Below are positions 1-8,253 of a stretch of DNA of 64,000 bases, piece after piece (positions within the stretch are counted from its first letter, which is position 1; the number at the start of each line of letters is the position of its first letter). Source of the stretch: Methylobacterium durans (lineage in GTDB: Bacteria; Pseudomonadota; Alphaproteobacteria; Rhizobiales; Beijerinckiaceae). The translations under genes were made by a program, and so were the position numbers. The notes under the pieces are model-generated. The model did not search any database, had not been told where the DNA came from, and was given only the letters and a program-made list of their open reading frames with translations. The stretch is from assembly GCF_003173715.1 (NCBI RefSeq), contig NZ_CP029550.1, forward strand, positions 806,001 to 870,000, written 5' to 3'.

Positions 1-138
1 CCCGCGGACGCCCGGACCTCGGTATCCATGTTCCCGGCGCCCTTGCTCCCGGCACCCTTGTCCGCGGCGCGGTCCGCCCGTGATAGGGTGTGGAACGCGG
101 CCGGACCAGGGCCGGACGCGGTCCGACGGAGCCGAGAC

Positions 139-867
139 ATGAACGACGAGGGCGCCGAGAAGCGATCCGGCCTTCAGGGTATCGCCGACCGGCACGGGGT
201 CAGCCTCGACGCGGTCCGCCACCTGATGCGGGCGCTCGAGGCCGGCCACGGCACGATGGCGCAGTTCGACCACCCGGAGCTCGGCGGGATGGGGCAGTGG
301 TTCGCGGGCGGCATGGTGATGGTCGGCCGGATGTTCGACGACGAGCTCAAGGCCCGCGTCGCCGCCCTCTGCGCGGAACTCGCGCGCTCACTACCGCCCG
401 GCGGCTGGAGCGCGTTTACCACCGCGAGCACGGCGAGCGCCGGCTCTTGGTGGCCCAACGATCTCGGCGCGCCGTCGATCACCGGGTCCCAGGACGGATT
501 GCGCTACGCCTACTTCCCGCTCGCGCGCCGCCTCGCCGTCGCGTCGCGGGACGGGATCAGCCTCTACGACACCGGCGAGCACGCGATCTCCGGCGTCTCA
601 CAGGCGAATGGGCTCGTTCGCTTCACGACCGCGCTCGGCGCCGTCGATCTGGCGGATCTGAGGCGCGTCGACGGCCCGGACTCCGAGGCGAGATCGGAGC
701 CGGAAGCTGCGGAGCCAAGTCCGGCGGAGTGTGCCGATTCAAGTCCTGCGGAGGGCGCCTCGGAGATCCTGCGCACGATCGAGGCCCTGGCCGAACTCCA
801 CCGCAAGGGCGTGCTCACGGAAGCGGAATTCACGGGGAAGAAGGCCGACCTGCTCTCCCGCCTCTGA
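139..867 (+). CDS. SHOCT domain protein of unknown function
   Basis: A 242-residue soluble protein with no signal peptide or membrane segment. The first ~75 residues form a helical region containing GVSLDAVRHLMRALEAG and GGMGQWFAGGMVMVG, which I recognise from rhizobial SHOCT proteins. The last ~35 residues (ILRTIEALAELHRKGVLTEA, then a KADLL ending) are a typical SHOCT domain, a short C-terminal helical oligomerisation module. An in-frame upstream ATG exists at 28, but it would add a low-complexity Ala/Pro/Arg leader. The ATG at 139 starts directly on the conserved part, so I prefer it. The gene stands alone, 54 bases before the radical-SAM gene on the same strand. Its biochemical role is unknown. 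Confidence 0.75.
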   Translation: MNDEGAEKRSGLQGIADRHGVSLDAVRHLMRALEAGHGTMAQFDHPELGGMGQWFAGGMVMVGRMFDDELKARVAALCAELARSLPPGGWSAFTTASTASAGSWWPNDLGAPSITGSQDGLRYAYFPLARRLAVASRDGISLYDTGEHAISGVSQANGLVRFTTALGAVDLADLRRVDGPDSEARSEPEAAEPSPAECADSSPAEGASEILRTIEALAELHRKGVLTEAEFTGKKADLLSRL

Positions 868-921
868 GGCGGCGGCCCCATATGGGACGATGCGGCCGCT
901 GCCCGCCGCGCCGGGCTCCGC

Positions 922-1989
922 ATGGCCGACATCCGCGACCTCATCGACATCCGCACGATCTACCACGAGCCCGCGGCCACCGATTTCCCGCTCGGGCGCG
1001 AGATCCTGGACCGCTATCCGAAGGCCGAGCGGATCGTCGTCCCCTCCCACTGGAACATCCCGACGCTGCACGGCAATGCCGGCTCGGTCGAGGACTGGAC
1101 CCGCATCAAGCGCTCCGTCCTCGTCCTCGGCATCAAGAAGGGACTCGCGATGCGCCCGAACGGCCGCAGCGCCCACTTCATCGCGCCCTCCTCGTCCAAT
1201 GGCTGCGCGATGGCCTGCGCCTATTGCTACGTGCCGCGCCGGAAGGGCTACGCCAACCCGATCTCGCTGTTCGTCAACACCGACGCGATCGGGGCGGCAA
1301 TCCGGCGCCACGCGGAGCGCCAGGGTCCGCTGCCGGAGCCCGACCAGATCGACGGACAATCCTGGGTCTACGACATCGGCGAGAACGGCGATCTCTCGGT
1401 GGACGCGATGATTGGCAGCGGCCCGCGCGACCTCGTCGCGCAGTTCCGGACGATCCCGAACGCCAAGGCTTCCTTCGCCACGAAGGCTGTGAACCGCGAC
1501 CTTCTCGCCTACGAGCCGCGCGGACGCACCCGGATCCGCTTCTCCCTGATGCCGGAGCGCATCGCCCGGATCGTGGACGTGCGGACCTCGCCGATCCCCG
1601 AGCGCATCGCCGCGATCGACGATTTCGTGGCGGCCGGCTACGAGGTCCACGTCAATTTCTCGCCGGTCATCCTCTACGAGGGCTGGGAGGCCGACTGGCG
1701 GGCCCTGTTCGAGGCGGTCGACGACGCCCTCTCGCCCAATGCCAAGGCGCAGCTGAAGTGCGAGATCATCCTGCTCACGCACAACGCCGCCCTGCACGAG
1801 GTCAATCTGGGCTGGCACCCGAAGGCCGAGGCGCTACTCTGGCGCCCCGACATCCAGGAGGCCAAGCGCTCCGAGGGCGGGGGCGACAACCTCCGCTACC
1901 GCAGCGGCTGGAAGGGCCGCTGGCTCGCCCGCTTCAAGACGTTGCTGGCCCAGCGAATGCCCTATTGCACGGTGCGCTACGCGTTCTGA
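922..1989 (+). CDS. spore photoproduct lyase-like radical SAM protein
   Basis: This 355-residue protein carries the CX3CX2C cluster (Cys95, Cys99, Cys102 in NGCAMACAYCYV) that binds the [4Fe-4S] cluster of radical S-adenosylmethionine enzymes. The spacing and surrounding residues match the spore photoproduct lyase (SplB-like) family and not the general CX3CX2C radical SAM pool. SplB of Bacillus repairs the spore photoproduct, a thymine dimer formed by UV. Alphaproteobacteria do not sporulate, so the substrate here is inferred: probably a UV or other DNA lesion. Length agrees with the family. It is followed closely by a nucleoside deaminase gene, and the two may be co-transcribed. Confidence 0.8.
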   Translation: MADIRDLIDIRTIYHEPAATDFPLGREILDRYPKAERIVVPSHWNIPTLHGNAGSVEDWTRIKRSVLVLGIKKGLAMRPNGRSAHFIAPSSSNGCAMACAYCYVPRRKGYANPISLFVNTDAIGAAIRRHAERQGPLPEPDQIDGQSWVYDIGENGDLSVDAMIGSGPRDLVAQFRTIPNAKASFATKAVNRDLLAYEPRGRTRIRFSLMPERIARIVDVRTSPIPERIAAIDDFVAAGYEVHVNFSPVILYEGWEADWRALFEAVDDALSPNAKAQLKCEIILLTHNAALHEVNLGWHPKAEALLWRPDIQEAKRSEGGGDNLRYRSGWKGRWLARFKTLLAQRMPYCTVRYAF

Positions 1990-2057
1990 CGAACCGAGCT
2001 GACGAACCCGGCCGGCGCGGCGCGCGTTGCCGAGCGCGTGCCTGCCCGGGAGTTCCC

Positions 2058-2519
2058 ATGACCGACCACGAGACGCATATCCGCGACGCCGTCGCCCTGG
2101 CCCGCGACAACGCGGCGGCGGGCGGCTCGCCCTACGGCGCTGTCGTCGTGCGGGACGGCACGGTGCTCGCGCGCTCGGTCAACAATGTCCACCGCACCAA
2201 CGACCCGACCGAGCACGCGGAGATGGTGGCGCTGCGCGAGGTCAGCCGGCGGCTCGGCAGCCGGGACCTCGCCGGCTGCATCGTCTACGCGAGCGGCCAG
2301 CCCTGCCCGATGTGCCACGCGGCGATGCGTCTGTCCGGAATCCGCGAGGGCTACTTCGCCTACGCGGCGGAGGAGGCCGACACCTACGGGCTCGAAACGG
2401 CCGGGCTCTACGCGGAGCTCTGCCGGCCGCTGGCCGAGCAGCCGATGCATCTCGCCCAGCTCCGGCCCGCGGACGAGACGCCGCCCTACGCGGTCTGGCG
2501 CGACCGAAGGTCGTCCTGA
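2058..2519 (+). CDS. nucleoside deaminase (cytidine/deoxycytidylate deaminase fold)
   Basis: A 153-residue enzyme of the cytidine-deaminase-like superfamily. The zinc site is plain: HAE at residues 53-55 supplies a ligand and the catalytic Glu, and PCPMC at residues 82-86 supplies the two Cys ligands. The C-terminal half resembles guanine deaminase/tRNA-adenosine deaminase relatives. The exact substrate (guanine, cytosine or tRNA adenosine) cannot be read from the sequence. The ATG at 2058 is chosen because the zinc domain begins right after it. The upstream open frame overlaps the radical-SAM gene and is only a shadow. Confidence 0.8.
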   Translation: MTDHETHIRDAVALARDNAAAGGSPYGAVVVRDGTVLARSVNNVHRTNDPTEHAEMVALREVSRRLGSRDLAGCIVYASGQPCPMCHAAMRLSGIREGYFAYAAEEADTYGLETAGLYAELCRPLAEQPMHLAQLRPADETPPYAVWRDRRSS

Positions 2520-2526
2520 GGCGCGC

Positions 2527-2837
2527 TCAGTGGGTCCAGGGCCCGGTCCGGTTGAACTTGAAATTGTCCGAGTAGGAGAGGCCCTTGCGCATGATCGGCT
2601 TGTGCGGCTCCTCGACCCGGTAGGCGATGCCCGCGCGCTTGGCGTAGGCCACCGCCTCCTCCCGCGTCTCGAATTCCAACCTGACCTGCTGCAGCATGTC
2701 GGACGAGCCGGTCCATCCCATCAGGGGGTCGGTCTCGCGGGGCTCGTCTGGTCGAATTCGAGTAGCCACGCCTTCGTCCGGGCGAGGCCCGATTGCGAGG
2801 CATCCTTCGAGGGCTGGAAGATGCGGGCGCTCGACAT
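2527..2837 (-). pseudogene. frameshifted NDUFS4-like respiratory complex I accessory subunit
   Basis: The ETC complex I subunit (NDUFS4-like, about 102 residues) is an accessory subunit of NADH dehydrogenase found in nearly all alphaproteobacteria. Its N-terminus reads from the ATG at 2837 (MSSARIFQPSKDA through TKAWLLEF). The conserved remainder (PRETDPLMGWTGSSDMLQQV to NFKFNRTGPWTH) continues in another frame. The two meet near 2745-2755, where one base seems to be missing in a GACC run: adding one C joins LEF to DPDEPRETDP. Either the strain has lost this subunit or the assembly has a one-base homopolymer error. Such a conserved gene makes the error plausible. Confidence 0.75.
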
Positions 2838-2862
2838 GGGGACTGACAGGCTCCGAAGCTGA

Positions 2863-2939
2863 TGGTCGGGGCGATAGGATTCGAACCTACGACCCCCTGG
2901 TCCCAAACCAGGTGCGCTACCAGACTGCGCTACACCCCG
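2863..2939 (-). tRNA. tRNA-Pro (anticodon TGG)
   Basis: On the minus strand a 77-base cloverleaf begins CGGGGTG and ends CGCCCCG, discriminator A and an encoded CCA. The seven-base acceptor stem pairs with one G-T. The anticodon arm is CCTGGTTTGGGACCAGG, placing TGG at the anticodon, and the T loop contains GGTTCGAATCC. It reads CCA proline codons, and by wobble CCG. It lies between the NDUFS4-like gene and the esterase on the same strand. Confidence 0.95.
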
Positions 2940-2997
2940 ACATCTGACGGTTTCTAGGGACTCGCCGGCGACCCGGCAAGTCGGGTTTCGGCGAGTC

Positions 2998-3891
2998 TCA
3001 AACCTCTTCGGCCAGATGGTTCCGGACGAAACGGCCGAGCTGCGCGAGCGAGGCGCGTCCCTGCGCGAGCTGTTGGTGGAACAGGTGCCAGGCGTGGATC
3101 ATGTGCGGCCAGACCGAGAGGGTCACGGCGACGTCGGCTGCCGCCAGCGCACCCGCGAGGCGAACGGAATCGTCGAGGAGGGTCTCGGCCGAGCCGACCT
3201 GGATCAGCGTCGGTGGGAGGCGCGCCAAGTCGGCATGGAGCGGCGAGACGAGGGGCCCGCGCGGGTCGGCTCCGTTCAGGTAGGCGGTGGCCAGTTCGGC
3301 GAGATAGGGGCGGTGGATGATCGGGTCGACCGCGTCCTTCGTCTCGATGCTGGCGCCGCTCATCTCCAAGTCGGCCCAAGGCGAGGCGCACCAGAGGCAG
3401 CCCGGCAGTGGCTCCCCCGCCTCCCGGAGGCGGATCAGGGTCGCGAGCGCGAGGCCGCCGCCCGCGCTCTCGCCACCGAGGCAGATGCGCTCCGCCGCGA
3501 TGCCAGAGCCAAGAAGGAACCGGTACGCCGCGAGGGCGTCCTCGAGCGCTGCCGGGAACGGGTGCTCGGGGGCGAGCCGGTAGGCGAGTGCGAGCGTCCG
3601 CGCCCGGGCCTCGCGGCCGGCCTCGGCGACCATGACCCGGTGGCTCGCGAGCGAGCCCGAGACGTATCCGCCGCCGTGCAGGAACAGGAGCACCCGGGCG
3701 GGGTCCGCGCCGGGCGTGGAGGTCCACTCCGCGGGGACCCCGCCGGCTTCCGCCGGCTCGACCCGCACGTCCCCGGGCATCGTCGAGAGGCTTCCGAGCC
3801 AGTCGAGCCTCTCGCGGCGCTCGGCGAGGTCACTCGGGCGCGGGCGCGACACGAGGAGTGCGCGCACGCGGTCGATCTCGGATGACGCCAT
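2998..3891 (-). CDS. alpha/beta hydrolase of the hormone-sensitive-lipase family
   Basis: A 297-residue esterase. It has the HGGG oxyanion-hole motif at residues 72-75, the nucleophile elbow GESAG with Ser142, an acid residue around Asp240 (ETLLDDS) and a catalytic His at about 266 (PHMIHAW). This order and spacing define the hormone-sensitive-lipase (family IV) esterases, cytoplasmic enzymes that cleave short acyl esters. There is no signal peptide. The physiological ester is unknown. The gene is divergent from the glutathione S-transferase gene, with about 140 bases between them. Confidence 0.85.
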   Translation of the reverse strand: MASSEIDRVRALLVSRPRPSDLAERRERLDWLGSLSTMPGDVRVEPAEAGGVPAEWTSTPGADPARVLLFLHGGGYVSGSLASHRVMVAEAGREARARTLALAYRLAPEHPFPAALEDALAAYRFLLGSGIAAERICLGGESAGGGLALATLIRLREAGEPLPGCLWCASPWADLEMSGASIETKDAVDPIIHRPYLAELATAYLNGADPRGPLVSPLHADLARLPPTLIQVGSAETLLDDSVRLAGALAAADVAVTLSVWPHMIHAWHLFHQQLAQGRASLAQLGRFVRNHLAEEV

Positions 3892-4034
3892 CTCGCTTCT
3901 CCCCGCCAGACGCGGCCGCCGAGGCTGTCACGGGACGCGGGTCGGTCCAAGGGAGGCGCGGCGCCGGCTTGACCTCGGTACGGATGCGTCCCACCTGCGC
4001 CGCGAGGGCGCGACGCGAGAGTCCGGGAGTCCCG

Positions 4035-4742
4035 ATGATCGATCTCTATTACTGGCCGACGCCGAACGGTCATAAGGTGACGCTGTTCCTGGAGGAGACG
4101 GGCCTTCCCTACAGGATCCGGCCGGTGAATATCGGCCAGGGCGAGCAGTTCCAGCCCGACTTCCTGAAGATCGCGCCGAACAATCGCATGCCGGCCATCA
4201 TCGACCACGAGCCGGACGGTGGTGGAGCGCCGCTGTCGCTCTTCGAGTCGGGCGCGATCCTTCTCTACCTCGCCGAGAAGACCGGGCGCTTCCTGCCCGC
4301 GGACCTGCGCGGCCGGGCCGAGACGCTGCAATGGCTGTTCTGGCAGATGGGCGGCCTCGGGCCGATGCTCGGCCAGAACCACCATTTCACCCAGTACGCG
4401 CCCGAGAAGGTGCCCTACGCGATCGACCGCTACCTCAACGAGACCAACCGCCTCTATGGCGTCCTCGACCGCCGTCTCGCCGACCGGCCCTTCGTGGCGG
4501 GCGCGGACTATACCATCGCCGACATGGCGGCCTATCCGTGGATCGTGCCCTGGGAGAAGCAGGGACAGAATCTCGACGATCACCGGAACCTGAAGCGCTG
4601 GTTCGAGGCGATCGAGGAGCGGCCGGCCACCAAGGCGGCTTATGCCCGCGCCGTGGAGGTGAATCCGAACTACGGCCAGCCGATGAGCGCGGACGCCAAG
4701 AAGGTGATGTTCGGACAGACCGCCGCGAACACGCTCCGCTGA
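4035..4742 (+). CDS. glutathione S-transferase, YghU/YfcG-like
   Basis: This 235-residue protein has the two-domain GST layout. A thioredoxin-like N-domain begins MIDLYYWPTPNGHKVTLFLE and carries NNRMPAI and the FESGAILLYLAEK glutathione-binding segment. An all-helical C-domain follows, containing FVAGADYTIADMAAYPW. The TPNGHKV start is characteristic of the Nu-class YghU/YfcG enzymes, which act as glutathione-dependent disulfide reductases or peroxidases in the cytoplasm. The start at 4035 is supported by the domain boundary; the longer open frame upstream overlaps the divergent promoter region. Detailed substrate unknown. Confidence 0.85.
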   Translation: MIDLYYWPTPNGHKVTLFLEETGLPYRIRPVNIGQGEQFQPDFLKIAPNNRMPAIIDHEPDGGGAPLSLFESGAILLYLAEKTGRFLPADLRGRAETLQWLFWQMGGLGPMLGQNHHFTQYAPEKVPYAIDRYLNETNRLYGVLDRRLADRPFVAGADYTIADMAAYPWIVPWEKQGQNLDDHRNLKRWFEAIEERPATKAAYARAVEVNPNYGQPMSADAKKVMFGQTAANTLR

Positions 4743-4954
4743 CCGGCCGCCCCGCGGGACCCGGGCATCCACAACGGACGTTCTCAGATCACACATCCCC
4801 GGCGCCGGAGCATCCGCGTCGGCACCGGGGACAGGGGGCGGTCCCCCTCGCGAACGAGGGCCGTCACGGCCCTCGGCGCCGTATCTCCTTTCCCCGACGC
4901 GCTTTTCGCGGCTCGGTCGATCGAACTTTGCGGTTGCGTCGGCGTTACCGGCCC

Positions 4955-5374
4955 ATGACCGCGCCCCGTCGCCCGATGTCGCCGACCCAGGAGCTCATCA
5001 GCCGCGTCATGCGGATCGTCCGGATCTGCCCGGACGCGGCGGCCGAGGTGCTGGAGCTGATGTTCCTCGTCAGCCAGATCGAGGCCCTGACCACCGTCGA
5101 CCGCGAGTACCGCGACGCGCGCCGCGTGATCAGCCGCCTGCGCAACCCCCTTTGGGACCTGAGCCCGGCCGAGCGCGAGACCCTCCTCAGGGCCGCGGAG
5201 ACGATCCGGAAGGCGTGCCGGCTCAAGGAGAGCGAGATCCCATCGACACCCATCGCCGACGTGGGGGAGCGCGAGCGGATCGAGCGGGGTCTCGCCCTCG
5301 CCCTCGCCGGGGAGTTCAACGCCGCGCAGATCGCCCGCGTGACCGGGGCGGTCGCGGCGGTGCTTCAGGAATAG
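4955..5374 (+). CDS. hypothetical protein
   Basis: A 139-residue predicted soluble helical protein that I do not recognise. It contains a hydrophobic helix (AAAEVLELMFLVSQIEAL) and basic/acidic helices further on. No catalytic motif is visible. A second ATG at 4976 (MSPTQELISRVMR) could be the real start. It follows about 210 bases after the GST stop with its own upstream region, so it is probably a separate transcription unit. Codon use matches its neighbours. Confidence 0.6.
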   Translation: MTAPRRPMSPTQELISRVMRIVRICPDAAAEVLELMFLVSQIEALTTVDREYRDARRVISRLRNPLWDLSPAERETLLRAAETIRKACRLKESEIPSTPIADVGERERIERGLALALAGEFNAAQIARVTGAVAAVLQE

Positions 5375-5500
5375 ACCGCCCGAATTCCGCGGCCTCACCT
5401 CGACGCCCGACGGCGCCATCCCCACATCGAAAGGGCCAGCATCGATCCCGTCGGCGGTGGAATCCGACCGGACGTTAGCTGAGCGTGGGAGACCCGCCCT

Positions 5501-5956
5501 ATGACAGCCGTGCGCCCGCTCGTCGCCCTGATGACCGCGAGCCTGCTCCTCGCCGCGTCGCATGCCACCTCGGCGACAGCGCAGACCACGATCACCAAGA
5601 GCGAGACCGTCGCGAGCGGCAAGTCCGTGCGCCTCGCCATCGCGCCGAACCTCAAGAAGGATTGCTCGGAAGGGCCGATGCCGGAATTCCGGATCACGGT
5701 GGCCCCGAAGAACGGCGCCACGATCTCGAAGACCGGAAAGCAGAAGACGCCCGCGAGTTTCCGCTGCCCGAACAAGGAGGCCTCCGTTCAGGCCCTGTTC
5801 TACCAAGCCAAGCCCAATTTTACCGGTTCGGACGAGGTGACGTTCGAGATCAAGAACGCGGACGGTCAGGTGCAGAAGCAGAATATCAGGATCACGGTCG
5901 AGGCGGCTCCATCGAAGAAAGAAGGCGATGCCAAGAAGGAGAGCACCGACCTCTGA
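5501..5956 (+). CDS. secreted protein with a predicted Ig-like beta domain
   Basis: A 151-residue protein with a clear Sec signal peptide (hydrophobic LVALMTASLLLAASHA, cleavage expected near ATAQ at about residue 28). The mature part alternates short beta strands, contains two Cys (KKDCSEG and SFRCPNK) that could form a disulfide, and has the pattern PNFTGSDEVTFEIKNADG. That last pattern is typical of cadherin/Ig-like repeats. The tail is a charged Lys/Glu stretch. Role unknown; probably a periplasmic or surface protein. Confidence 0.65.
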   Translation: MTAVRPLVALMTASLLLAASHATSATAQTTITKSETVASGKSVRLAIAPNLKKDCSEGPMPEFRITVAPKNGATISKTGKQKTPASFRCPNKEASVQALFYQAKPNFTGSDEVTFEIKNADGQVQKQNIRITVEAAPSKKEGDAKKESTDL

Positions 5957-6081
5957 TTTTTGGGCAGGCTCGCTCAGCTTGTGCACAGATTTCCGGCGCG
6001 CTGGACTACGGAGCTCCGTGTCGCGCCGGAACGGACATTTCGTCTGAGCGGGGCAGCGGCGGGCTCGGTGTTGCAAGCATC

Positions 6082-6100
6082 ACACGCCGACACGGCGTGT
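6082..6100. promoter_or_regulatory. perfect palindrome upstream of the prkA operon
   Basis: ACACGCCG, a three-base spacer ACA, then CGGCGTGT: two 8-base arms in perfect inverted repeat about 90 bases before the prkA start. There is no T-run after it, so an operator is as likely as a terminator for the upstream secreted-protein gene. Confidence 0.35.
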
Positions 6101-6187
6101 TGACCGCACTGCGACAAAAGCGGGCCTGTCAGTTGCATCCGAGGCGAGACAGGATGAAGCTGTCCTCGTCGTGAAAGGGGTTATCGA

Positions 6188-8140
6188 ATGCCGTTGCAGT
6201 CGACGAACGACCTGTTTCAGAGCTTCGCCCGCGGGTACGAGGCCCGGCGCGACACAGAGATGAGCCTCTCCGAGTATCTCGACGCCTGCCGCGACGAGCC
6301 GTTGATGTACGCGAGCGCCGCCGAGCGCATCCTCGCGGCGATCGGCAAGCCGGAGTTCATCGACACGGCCAAGGATTCCCGCCTCGGCCGGATCTTCATG
6401 AACCGGACCATCCGCACCTACCCCGCCTTCGCCGAGTTCTACGGCATGGAAGAGACGATCGAGAGGATCGTCTCGTTCTTCCGGCATGCGGCGCAGGGCT
6501 TGGAGGAGCGCAAGCAGATCCTCTACCTCCTCGGCCCCGTCGGCGGCGGCAAGTCGTCCCTCGCCGAGCGCCTGAAGTCGCTGATGGAAGTCCACCCCAT
6601 CTACGTGCTGAAGGCGGGCAACGAGGTCTCCCCGGTCTTCGAGAGCCCGCTCGGCCTGTTCGATCCCGAGACGATGGGCGAGGAGATCCAGAACCGCTAC
6701 GGCATCCCGCGGCGGCGCCTCACCGGCCTGATGAGTCCCTGGGCGCTCAAGCGCCTCGACGAGTTCAATGGCGACATCTCGAAGTTCACGGTCATCAAGG
6801 TGCGACCGTCGCGGCTCCGCCAGATCGCGGTGGCGAAGACGGAGCCGGGCGACGAGAACAACCAGGACATCTCCTCGCTCGTCGGCAAGGTCGACATCCG
6901 CCGCCTCGAGACCCTGAGCCAGGCTGATCCCGACGCCTATTCCTACTCGGGCGGCCTGAACCGGGCGAACCAGGGCATCCTCGAATTCGTCGAGATGTTC
7001 AAGGCGCCGATCAAGATGCTGCACCCGCTGCTCACGGCGACGCAGGAGGGCAACTACGTCGGCACCGAGAACATCGGCGCGATCCCGTTCACGGGCGTCA
7101 TCCTCGCCCACTCGAACGAGGCCGAGTGGCAAAGCTTCAAGACCAACAAGAACAACGAAGCCTTCATCGACCGCATCTACGTCATCAAGGTGCCCTACTG
7201 CCTCCGCGTCAACGAGGAGCAGCACATCTACGAGAAGCTCATCAAGGGCTCGGAACTCTCGGACGCCGCCTGCGCCCCGGGCACGCTCGAGATGCTGGCC
7301 CGCTTCTCGGTGCTCTCCCGCCTGCGCGAGCACGCCAACTCGAATCTGTTCTCGAAGATGCGGGTCTACGACGGCGAGTCCCTGCGCGAGGTCGATCCGC
7401 GCGCCCGCTCGATGCAGGAATACAAGGACACAGCCGGCGTCGACGAGGGCATGGACGGGATCTCGACCCGCTTCGCCTTCAAGGTGCTCGCGGCGACCTT
7501 CAACCACGACACCACCGAGGTCTCCGCAGACCCCGTGCACCTGATGTACGTGCTGGAGCAGTCGCTCCGCCGCGAGCAGCTGCCGCCGGAGACCGAGAAG
7601 CGCTACCTGGAGTTCATCAAGTCCGAGCTCGCCCCGCGCTACGCGGAGTTCATCGGCCACGAGATCCAGAAAGCCTACCTCGAATCCTACCACGATTACG
7701 GGCAGAACCTGTTCGACCGCTACATCGACTATGCGGACGCCTGGATCGAGGATCAGGACTTCAAGGACGCCGAGACGGGTCAGCTCCTCAACCGCGAGCT
7801 CCTCAACCAGGAGCTGACCAAGATCGAGAAGCCGGCCGGCATCGCGAACCCGAAGGACTTCCGCAATGAGGTCGTGAAGTTCGCCCTGCGCTCGCGCGCG
7901 CAGCACGGCGGCCGCAACCCGAGCTGGACGAGCTACGAGAAGCTGCGCGAGGTGATCGAGCGGCGCATGTTCAGCCAGGTCGAGGAACTGCTCCCCGTCA
8001 TCTCCTTTGGTTCAAAGAAGGACGGCGAGACCGAGAAGAAGCACGGCGAGTTCGTGGAGCGCATGGTCGATCGCGGCTACACCGAGCGGCAGGTTCGGCG
8101 CCTGGTCGAGTGGTACATGCGGGTCAAGCAGGCGGGGTGA
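6188..8140 (+). CDS. prkA: PrkA family serine protein kinase (YeaG type)
   Basis: A 650-residue protein of full family length. The N-terminal AAA-type module has a Walker A motif GPVGGGKS at about residues 116-123. The C-terminal PrkA domain follows. YeaG/PrkA proteins autophosphorylate and act in starvation and stationary-phase stress responses. The gene heads a three-gene block with yeaH and spoVR, the order found widely in proteobacteria. A GAAAGGGG ribosome site lies before the ATG. Gaps to the next genes are 113 and 43 bases, consistent with one operon. Confidence 0.9.
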   Translation: MPLQSTNDLFQSFARGYEARRDTEMSLSEYLDACRDEPLMYASAAERILAAIGKPEFIDTAKDSRLGRIFMNRTIRTYPAFAEFYGMEETIERIVSFFRHAAQGLEERKQILYLLGPVGGGKSSLAERLKSLMEVHPIYVLKAGNEVSPVFESPLGLFDPETMGEEIQNRYGIPRRRLTGLMSPWALKRLDEFNGDISKFTVIKVRPSRLRQIAVAKTEPGDENNQDISSLVGKVDIRRLETLSQADPDAYSYSGGLNRANQGILEFVEMFKAPIKMLHPLLTATQEGNYVGTENIGAIPFTGVILAHSNEAEWQSFKTNKNNEAFIDRIYVIKVPYCLRVNEEQHIYEKLIKGSELSDAACAPGTLEMLARFSVLSRLREHANSNLFSKMRVYDGESLREVDPRARSMQEYKDTAGVDEGMDGISTRFAFKVLAATFNHDTTEVSADPVHLMYVLEQSLRREQLPPETEKRYLEFIKSELAPRYAEFIGHEIQKAYLESYHDYGQNLFDRYIDYADAWIEDQDFKDAETGQLLNRELLNQELTKIEKPAGIANPKDFRNEVVKFALRSRAQHGGRNPSWTSYEKLREVIERRMFSQVEELLPVISFGSKKDGETEKKHGEFVERMVDRGYTERQVRRLVEWYMRVKQAG

Positions 8141-8253
8141 GGTCGCCCCCGTCGGGGGCACGGTTCCGGAGAACCCTCCGCCGCCAGCGTTGCGGGCGAC
8201 CGGCCGGGACGAACGGACCGGTCGGGACATGAGGGCGAAGGCGTAGACACCGG

